From Rhizobium sp. NZLR1 (lineage in GTDB: Bacteria > Pseudomonadota > Alphaproteobacteria > Rhizobiales > Rhizobiaceae), in contig NZ_CP071636.1 of NCBI RefSeq assembly GCF_017357385.1, positions 1-64,000 of the forward strand: DNA of 64,000 nucleotides. Reading direction: 5' to 3'. The notes under the pieces were generated by a model. The model saw only the letters and a program-made list of their open reading frames with translations. It was not told the origin of the DNA and searched no databases. Positions 36,800 to 46,110 of this stretch are shown one piece after another. The position numbers were made by a program, and so were the translations under genes. The stretch's first letter is position 1; the number at the start of each line of letters is the position of its first letter.

Positions 36800-36899
36800 C
36801 GCAATCTCCTTTTACGTTGCTGCGGAGATAACGGAGGCCGCCCCATTTGGTTCCCTGCCCGTCTCACGGCCGGCACATGCGACGTCGCATCGGATTTGT

Positions 36900-37451
36900 T
36901 CAGCCGAAATGAAAAGCGCCGCTGACCATCCGGTCGCCTTCATTCGGCTCGGGAGGCTCGGCCGCATCGAGATAGGCCTTGAGCGGCCCGGTCAGCACGA
37001 ACCAGATGCTTGCTCCCAGCATGAAATAGGCTCCCACCGGATCGTCGATGCGGGCGATGAAGGGAAGGCAGGCGGAGGCGAACAGGACGATGATCCGCAC
37101 CGACCACTCCGCCTCACGTTTGGCGATGGCGCGCGCTCGCAGCGACTTGTATTGCCGGGCGCCATAACCTCCTCCCGTCGCTTTCAGCGCCGAAAGCAGT
37201 TTTCGTGCTGATGGCAGCGCCAGCATGAGCAGCGCGGCGACACTGAGCGCGAAAGGTTTGCCAGTCATGACCTGCCCGCTGGCGATCAGGAGAAAGGAGA
37301 GCACGACGAGATTCCATGTCGGCTCCAACAGCTCCGGCGGTTGCCGCGTGCGGAGATGCCAAGTGCGCAGCAAGCCCGCCGCGCCGTGCAGTAGCGGCTG
37401 ATCGATATAGCGATTGATCCAGTCCATGCCGATGCTCGTCCCCGATTGCAT
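36900..37451 (-). CDS. Uncharacterised membrane protein
   Basis: 183 residues from the ATG at 37451 (GGAG eight bases ahead); a GTG at 37472 is an alternative start. It has about four hydrophobic segments (TWNLVVLSFLLIASGQVM; LSVAALLMLALPSA; WSVRIIVLFASACLPFIA; YFMLGASIWFVLTGPLKAYL), the last followed by an acidic, proline-rich tail. I do not recognise the family, and no functional context is evident. Confidence 0.72.
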   Translation of the reverse strand: MQSGTSIGMDWINRYIDQPLLHGAAGLLRTWHLRTRQPPELLEPTWNLVVLSFLLIASGQVMTGKPFALSVAALLMLALPSARKLLSALKATGGGYGARQYKSLRARAIAKREAEWSVRIIVLFASACLPFIARIDDPVGAYFMLGASIWFVLTGPLKAYLDAAEPPEPNEGDRMVSGAFHFG

Positions 37452-37557
37452 GAAGAGGGCTCCGAACACCACGGAATTTGGTCATCATCGTGGCAATACC
37501 TGCCGAATCACGCCCGTCGCGTGAAGGAAGCGGCCTGCCAAGGCTTTAGTTGCAACG

Positions 37558-37950
37558 TTAGCGCAGTTCCTGCGCGACCTCCCAGACATGGCCGGACGGA
37601 TCGGCAAAGGCCGCCGTACGGCGGCCCCATGGACGATCGATCGGACCATTGAGCAGCATGATCCCGAGTTTGCGCAGTTCCGCGCAGACCCCGTCGACAT
37701 CATCGACCTTGATCGTCAGCAAGACGCGACTGCCCGAACCGGATGCCGCCACCGGTGACGGATCGACCAGCTGCGGCGCTTCCGTACCCTTGAGAAGGTT
37801 GACCATCGTCCCCGAAAATTTCAGCACCGAGCAGACAGCGTCCTGATAGACGACATCGGCGGCAAAGACCTTTTGGTAGAATGCCCTCGCCGCGTCAATA
37901 TCGTCGACGAACAGGGTGATGACCTCGATCCTATCCAACCTCATGGGCAT
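37558..37950 (-). CDS. Glyoxalase/bleomycin-resistance/dioxygenase (VOC) family protein
   Basis: 130 residues from the ATG at 37950 directly after GGAGGAGAA. A single VOC module: VITLFVDDIDAARAFYQKVF at the N-terminus, a central LLTIKVDDVDGVCAELRKLG, and a C-terminal metal-site region GRRTAAFADPSGHVWEVAQEL with its Glu. Substrate unknown. Confidence 0.88.
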   Translation of the reverse strand: MPMRLDRIEVITLFVDDIDAARAFYQKVFAADVVYQDAVCSVLKFSGTMVNLLKGTEAPQLVDPSPVAASGSGSRVLLTIKVDDVDGVCAELRKLGIMLLNGPIDRPWGRRTAAFADPSGHVWEVAQELR

Positions 37951-38048
37951 TTCTCCTCCGTTGCTTCGATCGTCCACCGATATCGATGGCCGGCTTTCTG
38001 CTGGTCGCTTCGAGCCTGCCGGTTTCGACATGCCGGAAAAAATAATCG

Positions 38049-39671
38049 TCAGCTCCGCAGACCCGGCGCCTCGTGGCCGGTGTGCGCCACATATTCCGTG
38101 TAGCCGCCGCCATATTGATGCACGCCGTCCGGCGTCAGCTCCAGCACCCGGTTGGAGAGTGCCGCCAGGAAATGCCGGTCGTGCGAGACGAACAGCATGG
38201 TGCCCTCATATTGCGACAGCGCCTTGATCAGCATCTCCTTGGTGTCGAGGTCGAGATGGTTCGTCGGCTCGTCAAGCACGAGCAGATTCGGCGGGTCGAA
38301 CAGCATAATGGCCATGACCAGCCGCGCCTTCTCGCCGCCGGACAATACACGGCAGCGCTTCTCGACATCGTCGCCGGAGAAGCCGAAACATCCGGCGAGC
38401 GCCCGCAAAGGCCCCTGCCCCGCCTGTGGGAACCGGTCTTCCAGTGACTGGAAGACGGTGTGCTCGCCGTCGAGAATATCCATGGCGTGCTGGGCGAAAT
38501 ATCCCATCTTGACGCTGGCGCCGAGAGCGACGCTGCCTTCATCGGGCTCGGCGGTCCCCGTCACCAGCTTCAGCAGTGTCGACTTGCCGGCGCCGTTGAT
38601 GCCCATGATGCACCAGCGTTCCCGGCGCCGCACCATGAAATCCAGTCCTTCATAGATGCTTCGACTGCCGTATTTCTTGTGCACGTTCTTGAGGTTGATC
38701 ACATCTTCGCCGGATCGCGGCGCCGGCTGAAACTCGAAGGAGACCACCTGACGGCGCTTGGGCGGCTCCACCCGGTCGATCTTTTCCAGCTTCTTGACGC
38801 GGCTCTGCACCTGCGAGGCATGCGAGGCGCGCGCCTTGAACCGCTCGATGAACTTGATTTCCTTGGCGAGCATCGCCTGCTGGCGTTCGAATTGGGCCTG
38901 CTGCTGCCTTTCGTTCTGCGCCCGCTGCTGCTCGTAGAATTCGTAATCACCCGAATAGGTCGTCAGCGTGCCGCCATCGATCTCGATGATCTTAGTGATG
39001 ATCCGGTTCATGAACTCGCGGTCATGCGAGGTCATCAGCAGAGCGCCCTCGTAGCCTTTCAGGAACTCCTCCAGCCAGATCAGGCTTTCGAGATCCAGAT
39101 GGTTGCTCGGCTCGTCGAGCAGCATGACATCGGGACGCATGAGCAGGATGCGAGCGAGCGCCACGCGCATCTTCCAACCGCCCGACAGGGCGCCGACATC
39201 GCCGTCCATCATCTCCTGGCTGAAGCTCAGGCCGGCGAGCACTTCGCGGGCGCGTCCTTCGAGCGCATAACCGTCCAGTTCCTCGTAGCGCGCCTGCACC
39301 TCGCCGTAGCGCTCGATGATCTTGTCCATGTCGTCGGCCTGCTCGGGATCGGCCATGGCCGCCTCAAGCTCACGCAATTCGCCGGCAACGAGGCTGACCG
39401 GGCCGGCGCCGTTCATCACCTCGGCGACGGCACTGTGGCCCGCCATCTCGCCGACGTCCTGGTTGAAGTAGCCGATGGTGACGCCCTTTTCACAGGAGAC
39501 CTGCCCTTCGTCTGGCTGCTCCTCACCGTTGATCATCCGGAAGATCGTCGTCTTGCCGGCGCCGTTCGGGCCGACGAGACCGATCTTCTCGCCTCTGTTG
39601 AGAGCTGCAGACGCCTCGATGAAGAGAATCCGGTGGCTGAGTTGTTTGCTGATATTCTCGATACGAATCAT
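38049..39671 (-). CDS. ABC-F family ATPase (Uup/EttA-like)
   Basis: 540 residues, two ABC domains with no membrane part. Domain 1 has GPNGAGKTTIFRM, LSGGWKMRVALARIL and MLLDEPSNHLD. Domain 2 has GINGAGKSTLLKL, LSGGEKARLVMAIML and LVLDEPTNHLD. Between them lies a charged Gln/Arg-rich linker (about residues 240-300: EQQRAQNERQQQAQFERQ) of the type that reaches the ribosomal peptidyl-transferase region. These proteins act on stalled ribosomes rather than in transport. Confidence 0.93.
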   Translation of the reverse strand: MIRIENISKQLSHRILFIEASAALNRGEKIGLVGPNGAGKTTIFRMINGEEQPDEGQVSCEKGVTIGYFNQDVGEMAGHSAVAEVMNGAGPVSLVAGELRELEAAMADPEQADDMDKIIERYGEVQARYEELDGYALEGRAREVLAGLSFSQEMMDGDVGALSGGWKMRVALARILLMRPDVMLLDEPSNHLDLESLIWLEEFLKGYEGALLMTSHDREFMNRIITKIIEIDGGTLTTYSGDYEFYEQQRAQNERQQQAQFERQQAMLAKEIKFIERFKARASHASQVQSRVKKLEKIDRVEPPKRRQVVSFEFQPAPRSGEDVINLKNVHKKYGSRSIYEGLDFMVRRRERWCIMGINGAGKSTLLKLVTGTAEPDEGSVALGASVKMGYFAQHAMDILDGEHTVFQSLEDRFPQAGQGPLRALAGCFGFSGDDVEKRCRVLSGGEKARLVMAIMLFDPPNLLVLDEPTNHLDLDTKEMLIKALSQYEGTMLFVSHDRHFLAALSNRVLELTPDGVHQYGGGYTEYVAHTGHEAPGLRS

Positions 39672-39766
39672 GATTTGCGCGGGGCCTAAGAAAAGATTTT
39701 GGCGCCCTTATGCCACGCATGGAAATGACAGGATAGGCCCGTTTCCACCCCTCTCGATCTCCTGAG

Positions 39767-39832
39767 GATGCCGAAACCCGTGAGCGGTTTTCGGACGACA
39801 TCGTGCTCGCTGCTTTAATTTAGAACGGGATT
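39767..39832. repeat. Rhizobial intergenic repeat, copy 1
   Basis: About 66 bases beginning GATGCCGAAA, with GAGCGGTTTTCGGACGA in the middle and TTTAATTTAGA near the end. It matches the element at 49519-49582 with scattered differences. It looks like the RIME-type mosaic elements scattered through rhizobial genomes, though the family name is from memory. Confidence 0.65.
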
Positions 39833-39865
39833 GGATAGTATCGTGGCTCGCGCCAAGGAGAAGCC

Positions 39866-40201
39866 GTGCCAATGAGCGTCCGCCCGCCGCAGTCCCTCAG
39901 ACAATCGCAGCAGAATACAAACGGCTTCAACGTCCTCGAATTCGAGCTGACGTCGGAACGCGCCGATACGCTCGGGCGCCACGGGCTGAAGGTGGAGGCA
40001 GCACTTGCCGCGCTGAAGGCCTGGACCGCCGACCGCAAGAGTGGCGAGGAACGCGAGAGATTTCTTAATGCAGCGTCCGACGCCGTCTGGGCCTTCTTCA
40101 TCCAGCGTGAGATCTGCGGGCTGCGGAACAACCGCGACGCCATTCAGCGTTATGGCATCCCGAACGAAGTGATCGCCAGATTGGGCGCCGTGCCAAAATA
40201 A
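39866..40201 (+). CDS. Hypothetical protein
   Basis: 111 residues from a GTG at 39866, five bases after AAGGAG; an ATG two codons later (39872) is equally possible. Mostly helical and charged, with a conserved-looking C-terminus (FFIQREICGLRNNRDAIQRYGIPNEVIARLG). Short proteins of this appearance are common in rhizobia, but I cannot assign a function. No signal peptide or membrane segment. Confidence 0.72.
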   Translation: MPMSVRPPQSLRQSQQNTNGFNVLEFELTSERADTLGRHGLKVEAALAALKAWTADRKSGEERERFLNAASDAVWAFFIQREICGLRNNRDAIQRYGIPNEVIARLGAVPK

Positions 40202-40301
40202 CACGTAGCGACGGTGGGAGCGGCTCCCTTACCTATTGAGTGGAAATCAGCGGCCCAGAAAGATATGGCTTGATGCCGAACCATGGCGAAAGGGAATTGT
40301 G

Positions 40302-41171
40302 ATGCCAAGCTCGATCCGGATTGGAAACCAGCATCTCACCGTCGACGTCTCCTCCCTCGGCGCCGAGATGCAGGCGCTCACCACCAGAAACGGACGCTCA
40401 TGGCTGTGGACGGGCGACCCAGCCTTCTGGACCGGGCGGTCGCCGATCCTTTTTCCGATCGTCGGCAAGGCGCCGGAGGACAAGATAGCAATCGACGGCA
40501 CGATCTATCCGATGGCCCAGCATGGTTTTGCCCGCCGCAGCGAATTCGCGCTTGCGGCATCCACCGCGACGATGTGCCGATACGAACTGGTCGCCTCGGC
40601 GGCCACCCGGGCGGCTTATCCATTCGATTTTCAGCTGGCGGTGGAGCATGCGGTTGAGGGCCGCGCGCTGACGGTGGCGGCAGAAGTCACCAACCGCGAT
40701 CAGAAGGCGATGCCGTTCGGGCTCGGATTCCATTCGGCCTTTGCCTGGCCGCTGCCGGGTGCCGCCGGGCACGCCCATGTCGTTACGCTCGACAATAAGG
40801 GCGAGCCGCCGCTTGTGCGGCTGCAGGGTGGCCTCATCAATCCTGCGACGCTGCCCTCGCCGTTCGATACCGGTCGGTTGGTGCTCGATCACGCCATGTT
40901 CGACCAGGATGCGATGATCTTTCCGCAAGGGGCAGGCGAAGGCTTAACTTATGGCGCCGAAAATGGGCCGACCATGCAATTCCGGTTCGAAAATCTGCCC
41001 AATCTTGCCCTGTGGACCAAACCGGGCGCTCCCTTCCTCTGCATCGAGCCCTGGCACGGAACGGCCGCGGAGGCTGGACGTTCGAGCGAGCTTTCGAAGC
41101 GGCCCTACACGACTATCCTGGCACCGGGCGCGGTCGCTCGCTTCGCCTTTACCGTCGAGATTTTACAATAG
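40302..41171 (+). CDS. Aldose 1-epimerase family protein
   Basis: 289 residues from the ATG at 40302 (GGGAA ahead). A galactose-mutarotase-fold protein: HGFARRSEF supplies one active-site His region, GLGFHSAFAWPLP the second, and CIEPWHG the third. The family interconverts alpha and beta anomers of sugars or sugar phosphates. It stands alone, convergent with the EmrB pump gene. Confidence 0.88.
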   Translation: MPSSIRIGNQHLTVDVSSLGAEMQALTTRNGRSWLWTGDPAFWTGRSPILFPIVGKAPEDKIAIDGTIYPMAQHGFARRSEFALAASTATMCRYELVASAATRAAYPFDFQLAVEHAVEGRALTVAAEVTNRDQKAMPFGLGFHSAFAWPLPGAAGHAHVVTLDNKGEPPLVRLQGGLINPATLPSPFDTGRLVLDHAMFDQDAMIFPQGAGEGLTYGAENGPTMQFRFENLPNLALWTKPGAPFLCIEPWHGTAAEAGRSSELSKRPYTTILAPGAVARFAFTVEILQ

Positions 41172-41211
41172 AAAGCCGCGCGCCCGACGGGCGCGCACGA
41201 AGGAGGCTTTT
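41171..41211. terminator. Bidirectional terminator between convergent genes
   Basis: Core stem GCGCGCCC-GAC-GGGCGCGC (41178-41196), extended outward by AAAGCC / GGCTTTT. It lies between the epimerase stop and the EmrB stop and could serve both. Confidence 0.6.
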
Positions 41212-41232
41212 ACAGCCGTCGCAGGGGCGTTG

Positions 41233-42816
41233 TCAGTGAGCGCCCGCGCCACCGCCAGCCCGCGGCTTTTGGGTGAGCAGCAGGGCGACGGCAGCAATTG
41301 CAAGAACCACGCCGATGACAGCGAAAGTATCGGCGAAGCCCAGGATGAGCGCCTGACGCCTGACGATCTGCCCGAGAACGACAACGGCCTTCTGCCCGGC
41401 GATAGCTGGGTCGGAAATGCCGTGCTGCATGAAATAGCCGGTCGTTTGCGCAAGCCGGTCGCGTACTTCATCACGGGAGAGCGTGACCGACTGGCCGATG
41501 ATATTCGAGTGGAACTGCTCGCGTTTGGTCAGCACCGTGCCGAGCGTTGCCGTGCCGACGGCGCCCCCGAGATTGCGCAGCATGTTGGTCAGGCCCGAAG
41601 CAGCGGCCGCGTCGGTGGCTGCGATGCCGGCGGTAGTAATGGCGGTGATCGGCGTCAGCACCAGCGCCTGGCCGATGGCGCGGACGATGTTCGGGATCCA
41701 GAACTGGTCGCCGGCGGTATTTGCCGAAAGCGTGATGTTCATGAAGCAGCTGATCGCGAAGATCGAGATGCCGAGGAAGCCGATGTAACGCGCATCGAAG
41801 CGCTTCATCATCATCGGAACAAGCGGGATCAGCAGCAGTTGCGGCAAACCGGTCCAAGCCAGCACCATGCCGATCTGCTCGGCATTGTAGTGCTGAACCT
41901 GGCCGAGATATTGCGGCAGGATATAGACGGTGCCGAAGAGGGCGACGCCAACCAGCACGTTGACGGCAACACCGATGCCGAAATTTCGCTGCGTCAGCAG
42001 GCTGAGCTTGACCAGCGGCTTCTTCACGGTGAGCTCGATCCAGATGAAGCCGGCGAGAAAGACGAAGGCGAGGATGCTGAGCTTGACGATGAAGGGCGAG
42101 GAAAACCAGTCCTCCTTGTTGCCTTCCTCGAGAACCGTCTGCAGCGCTGACAAACCGATCGCCATGGTGAAAATTCCCGCCCAGTCGCCTTCCCTGAGCA
42201 GGCGGAGCTGCATCGGCTGCTTGTCGAGCGTCAGAGCGAGCGCTACGGCCATGATGGCGCTCGGGATGGCGTTGATGAAGAAGATGGTCTGCCAGCCATA
42301 GTTTTCGGTGAGGTAACCGCCGATGGTCGGACCGATCGCCGGCGCGAAGGTGACCGAGAGCGCAAAGATCGCAAGGCCGAGCGGCTGCTGCGGTTTTGGC
42401 AGCTTGGTCAGCACCATGGTGAAGGCCATCGGGATCAGCACACCACCGGCAAAACCCTGCAGGCCGCGCAGCAGGATCATCGTCCCGAGATCATGGGCGA
42501 AGGCGCAGGCGATCGAAAACAGCGGAAACAGGATAGAATTAACGAGGATATAGCGGCGGAATGAAAAGACGCTGCTGAAATAGGCCGTCAGCGGAATGAC
42601 GACGATTTCGCCGATCAGATATGAGGTTGAGATCCAGGCACCGTTGTCGACGCCCGTTCCGATACCGCCCTCGATATCGAGGAGGGAGGCGTTGGTGATC
42701 TGGATGTTGAGGATCGCCATGAAAGCGCCGATCATCCCGGCGAGAACGGCGATCCATTCCCGGGTGCTGGCCCGGGGCTGCGATGTGGCGACGGCTGTTG
42801 CTGCGATGGTGGACAT
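41233..42816 (-). CDS. DHA2-family MFS multidrug exporter (EmrB-like)
   Basis: 527 residues, 14 membrane helices. N-terminal MIGAFMAILNIQITNASL is the usual first helix with the EmrB D/N-x-x-I-x-N-V-like pattern. SYLIGEIVVIPLTAYFSSVF and FALSVTFAPAIGPTIGGYLTENYGWQTIFFIN are characteristic of the DHA2 group. It pumps hydrophobic compounds using the proton gradient and works with the membrane-fusion protein encoded 24 bases upstream. Confidence 0.92.
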   Translation of the reverse strand: MSTIAATAVATSQPRASTREWIAVLAGMIGAFMAILNIQITNASLLDIEGGIGTGVDNGAWISTSYLIGEIVVIPLTAYFSSVFSFRRYILVNSILFPLFSIACAFAHDLGTMILLRGLQGFAGGVLIPMAFTMVLTKLPKPQQPLGLAIFALSVTFAPAIGPTIGGYLTENYGWQTIFFINAIPSAIMAVALALTLDKQPMQLRLLREGDWAGIFTMAIGLSALQTVLEEGNKEDWFSSPFIVKLSILAFVFLAGFIWIELTVKKPLVKLSLLTQRNFGIGVAVNVLVGVALFGTVYILPQYLGQVQHYNAEQIGMVLAWTGLPQLLLIPLVPMMMKRFDARYIGFLGISIFAISCFMNITLSANTAGDQFWIPNIVRAIGQALVLTPITAITTAGIAATDAAAASGLTNMLRNLGGAVGTATLGTVLTKREQFHSNIIGQSVTLSRDEVRDRLAQTTGYFMQHGISDPAIAGQKAVVVLGQIVRRQALILGFADTFAVIGVVLAIAAVALLLTQKPRAGGGAGAH

Positions 42817-42840
42817 GACACGATCTCCTGATCCCGGCGC

Positions 42841-44025
42841 CTATTTGCGGTCGGCATCGGCGATGGTGTCGATGCTCGGTTGAACCGACATGCCCGGACG
42901 CAGGTCGCCATCGGCGGCTTCGTCATCAAGCACGATCTTGACCGGAATGCGCTGAACGACCTTGGTGAAATTTCCCGTTGCATTGTCGGGAGGCAGCAGG
43001 GCAAATTCCTGGCCGCTTGCCGGAGCAAGGCTGTCGACGTGGCCGTGATAGATGCGGCCTGGAAAGGTATCGACCTCGATATTGACCGGCTGGCCAGCCC
43101 GAACATCGGTGAGCTGCGTCTCCTTATAGTTGGCAATCACATAGACCTCGCTCGTCGGCACGACCGACATCAGCTGGGTGCCGGCCTGGACATACTGGCC
43201 AACACGCAGTGTGCGGTTGCCGACGGTGCCGTCGACAGGTGCGGCAATGGTTGCATAGGAGAGGTTCAGCTCAGCCTGATGCTGGATTGCCCGGTCATGG
43301 GCAATCGTCGCCCTCGCCTGGGCGAGTTCGGCATTCAGGAGATCGACCTGCTTGACGGCGGCATCGAGCGTGGCGTTGTCGCGAACGTTGGTTGCCTGGG
43401 CTGCAGCGATGGCAGAGGCCGCCTGCTGCGCCGTCTGGACCGGAGCATAACCGTTGGTCGCGAGATTGGCATAGCGCTTGTTGTTTTGTTCGGCAAAGGT
43501 CTCATTGGCCTTGTCGACTTCGACCGTGGCGCGGGCGGCGGCAATCGTAGAGCGCTGAATATCAAGCGACGCCTGTTTGGCGTCGAGCACCGCCTCAGCC
43601 GCAGCGACATCGGCCTCGGCCTGATCGAGGGCGGCGCGGAAATCGCGATCGTCGATGCGGGCAAGCGGCTGGCCGGCCTCGACCATCTGGTTATCGCTGA
43701 CCAGCACTTCTGCGATATAGCCCGACACTTTCGGGGCGACGGTGGTATTGTCAGCCTTCACATAGGCATCGTCGGTCGAGACTTCGAAACGGCCGATGGT
43801 CCAGTAGTTGTGGCCGTAATAGCCGGCAGCGGCAATCAGCACGAGCGCCGTTGCACCGAGCAACAATCCGCGACCGCCGCGTTTGCGAACGGGAGGCTCC
43901 GAAACGAGGGCAGGTTCGACGATGCGCGGCGAATTGCCGGCATCAAGGGTTGCGGGTGCGGCTTCCGCAGTGGTTTCTGGCACAGGTGCGTTGTTGTTAA
44001 GGGCCTGCAGCGTTTTGATGGACAT
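42841..44025 (-). CDS. HlyD-family membrane fusion protein (EmrA-like)
   Basis: 394 residues: a cytoplasmic N-terminus, one membrane helix (GLLLGATALVLIAAAGYYG), then the biotinyl-lipoyl-like halves (VAPKVSGYIAEVLVSDNQMVEAGQPL and IAAPVDGTVG) separated by a long alpha-helical hairpin rich in Ala/Gln/Glu (about 120-240). It bridges the EmrB pump to an outer-membrane channel. It is divergent from a TetR regulator with operator-like repeats in between. Confidence 0.92.
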   Translation of the reverse strand: MSIKTLQALNNNAPVPETTAEAAPATLDAGNSPRIVEPALVSEPPVRKRGGRGLLLGATALVLIAAAGYYGHNYWTIGRFEVSTDDAYVKADNTTVAPKVSGYIAEVLVSDNQMVEAGQPLARIDDRDFRAALDQAEADVAAAEAVLDAKQASLDIQRSTIAAARATVEVDKANETFAEQNNKRYANLATNGYAPVQTAQQAASAIAAAQATNVRDNATLDAAVKQVDLLNAELAQARATIAHDRAIQHQAELNLSYATIAAPVDGTVGNRTLRVGQYVQAGTQLMSVVPTSEVYVIANYKETQLTDVRAGQPVNIEVDTFPGRIYHGHVDSLAPASGQEFALLPPDNATGNFTKVVQRIPVKIVLDDEAADGDLRPGMSVQPSIDTIADADRK

Positions 44026-44089
44026 GTCTCTCTCCTGGGAGTGGTCGCTGTCGCTATAGGCCGCGGCCTTTGAATTCCGGTGGCATAGG

Positions 44090-44170
44090 TTTTGGAAACT
44101 TGATGTTTTCCAAAATATGTATTAGAAAACGGATGTCAACGATAATTTGGAAAATTGTGATGGTCCAAAA
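44090..44170. promoter_or_regulatory. TetR operator region for the EmrAB pump
   Basis: An inverted repeat TTTTGGAAAC...GTTTTCCAAAA spans 44090-44115. A related one, ATTTGGAAAA...GGTCCAAAAT, spans about 44145-44170 and overlaps the start of the regulator gene. Both share a TTTGGA/TCCAAA core, so the TetR protein probably represses both the pump and itself. Confidence 0.6.
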
Positions 44171-44807
44171 TCACGAAATCGAGAAGAGGTCGCGAGGCCG
44201 GCCGCAAGTGCGTTGTGACGACGATACGAGAAGCGTCATCATCGAGGCGGCCAACAGGCAGTTCCACGAGAGCGGCTATGCGGCCGCAAGCATCGCTGCG
44301 ATCGCACAAGAGGCGGGGGTTTCGACCAAGACGCTCTATCGCCTGTTTCCGACGAAGGCAGACCTCTTTTCCGAGATGGTCACGGAGCGCACGGGGCGCT
44401 TTCTCATGTCGCTTGACCCGGGCACCCTCGCCGTGGCCGATCTCAGACAGGGACTTGAACGCATGCTGATGGCCTATGGCATGCTGACGCTCTCGCTGGA
44501 TACGATCACCGTCACCCGGCTCGTCATCAGCGAGTCCGACCGTTTTCCCGAGATCGCCAATACCTTCTATGAGAAAGCCATCGTCAGGACCAATACGCTG
44601 ATGGAGGACTGGCTGCGTAAGCAGATCGACCGCGGCCTGATTGCGCTTGACGAGCCGCACGCCGCCTGCGGCATGCTGCGCGGCATGATGATCATGGAGC
44701 CGCAGCGCGCCGCAATGCTGCGCCAGGAACCACCGCCGAAAATCGAGGCGATTGAGGCTCGGGCGAAGATGTGCTCCGATCTTTTTTTGAAGGGTTGCGC
44801 GCTCTGA
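44160..44807 (+). CDS. TetR-family transcriptional regulator of the EmrAB pump
   Basis: 215 residues from the ATG at 44160; a longer frame to 44070 exists but runs through the operator. N-terminal helix-turn-helix ASIAAIAQEAGVSTKTLYRLFPTKADLF, then a TetR C-terminal dimer/ligand domain. It diverges from the emrA-like gene, with operator repeats in the 134-base gap, so pump control by an exported toxic compound is likely. Confidence 0.9.
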   Translation: MVQNHEIEKRSRGRPQVRCDDDTRSVIIEAANRQFHESGYAAASIAAIAQEAGVSTKTLYRLFPTKADLFSEMVTERTGRFLMSLDPGTLAVADLRQGLERMLMAYGMLTLSLDTITVTRLVISESDRFPEIANTFYEKAIVRTNTLMEDWLRKQIDRGLIALDEPHAACGMLRGMMIMEPQRAAMLRQEPPPKIEAIEARAKMCSDLFLKGCAL

Positions 44808-44877
44808 AGCGTTGCTCAAGCTTCAGAGCGCGATGATTTCTGCTGAAAGGCGCAGCACTGCAAACCGCGGAACGCCC

Positions 44878-46065
44878 TCAGTTCGGCGGCGCGCCGAGCG
44901 CATGCAGGATGCCGCGAAGTTCTGCAAGGCCGCGCATGCGGCCGATGGCGGGGTAGCCAGGTGTGACGATCTTGTCGAGATCGTCGAGCATGCGGTGACC
45001 ATGGTCTGAGCGAAAGACGATCGTGTCCTGCGCGCTGCGGCGCCGATCTTCCGCAACCAGTTCCCTGAGCACGGCGACCATGTCGACGTCGCCTTCCAAA
45101 TGGGCGCTTTCATGGAAGGTCCGGCCGTCGCCTTCGCGGCTCGTGGCGCGCAGATGGGCAAAGTGAATGCGCGACGCGAAACGCCGGGCGATCGCAGGCA
45201 GGTCGTTTTCGGCGCGCACGCCGAGGCTGCCGGTGCAATAACACATGCCGTTGGCTGGCGACGGCACCGCATCAAAGAGCGCGGCATAGTCATCGGCCGT
45301 CGAGGCGATGCGCGGCAGGCCGAACAGCGAACGCGGCGGATCATCGGGGTGCAGCGTCAGCTTGACGCCGCGCGCCTCGGCCGCCGGCGTCACCGCCTCC
45401 AGGAATTCGATCAGATGCCGGCGCAGCCGTGCGGCATCGATACCGCTATAGGCGACCAGCTTTTCCCGGAATGCCGGAATGGTCAGAGGCTCGGTGGTCG
45501 AACCCGGCAGAGCCGAGGTGATGATGCGGGTGATGTCGGCGATCTCGTCCTCCGACATGGCTTCGAAGACGATACGCGCCCGTTCGCGGTCATCGCCGGA
45601 ATAGTGCTGCGCCGCATCCGGCCGTTCGAGAATGAAGAGATCGAAGGCTGCGAAACGTTCGTGATCGAACCGCATGGCGGTGGCGCCCGTCGGCGTCACG
45701 AAATCGAGCTCGGTGCGGGTCCAGTCGACCACCGGCATGAAATTGTAGCAGACGATCGGAATGCCACAGGCGGCGACCGCTTCGAGGCTGGCGATCCACG
45801 CCTCGATTTCGGCCGTCGCCTCCCCGCCCTTGCGCTTGACGGCGTCGGGAATCGGAATGCTCTCGACCACCGACCAGGCGAGCGGCGAACGGTCGCCAGG
45901 CGTGGTCTCGATCAGAGACTGGCGCTCGCGCACTTCCTTTTCCGTCCACGCTCTGCCAATCGGCACCTGATGGAGCGAAGAGACGATGTTGGTCGCACCC
46001 GTCTGGCGGACATCATCCAGCGTCACCGGCGCTTCCGGCCCGAACCATCTCCAACCCTGCCGCAT
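44878..46065 (-). CDS. uxuA: Mannonate dehydratase
   Basis: 395 residues, the normal UxuA length. TIM-barrel features are intact: N-terminal WRWFGPEAPVTLDDVRQTGATNIVSSLH, VCYNFMPVVDWTRT, metal ligands in LTLHPDDPPRSLFG and CYCTGSLG, and HFAHLRAT. It dehydrates D-mannonate to 2-keto-3-deoxygluconate in glucuronate breakdown. The usual partner fructuronate reductase is not in this window. Co-transcribed with the GntR regulator 45 bases upstream. Confidence 0.94.
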   Translation of the reverse strand: MRQGWRWFGPEAPVTLDDVRQTGATNIVSSLHQVPIGRAWTEKEVRERQSLIETTPGDRSPLAWSVVESIPIPDAVKRKGGEATAEIEAWIASLEAVAACGIPIVCYNFMPVVDWTRTELDFVTPTGATAMRFDHERFAAFDLFILERPDAAQHYSGDDRERARIVFEAMSEDEIADITRIITSALPGSTTEPLTIPAFREKLVAYSGIDAARLRRHLIEFLEAVTPAAEARGVKLTLHPDDPPRSLFGLPRIASTADDYAALFDAVPSPANGMCYCTGSLGVRAENDLPAIARRFASRIHFAHLRATSREGDGRTFHESAHLEGDVDMVAVLRELVAEDRRRSAQDTIVFRSDHGHRMLDDLDKIVTPGYPAIGRMRGLAELRGILHALGAPPN

Positions 46066-46110
46066 CCTTGTTCCTTCCCTTGCCTTTTCATTTCGTGTCT
46101 TAGTCTGCCA

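Noticed and set aside
38460..39689. About 410-codon open frame on the + strand opposite the ABC-F gene
   Set aside because: Complementary-strand reading of conserved Walker and linker sequence.
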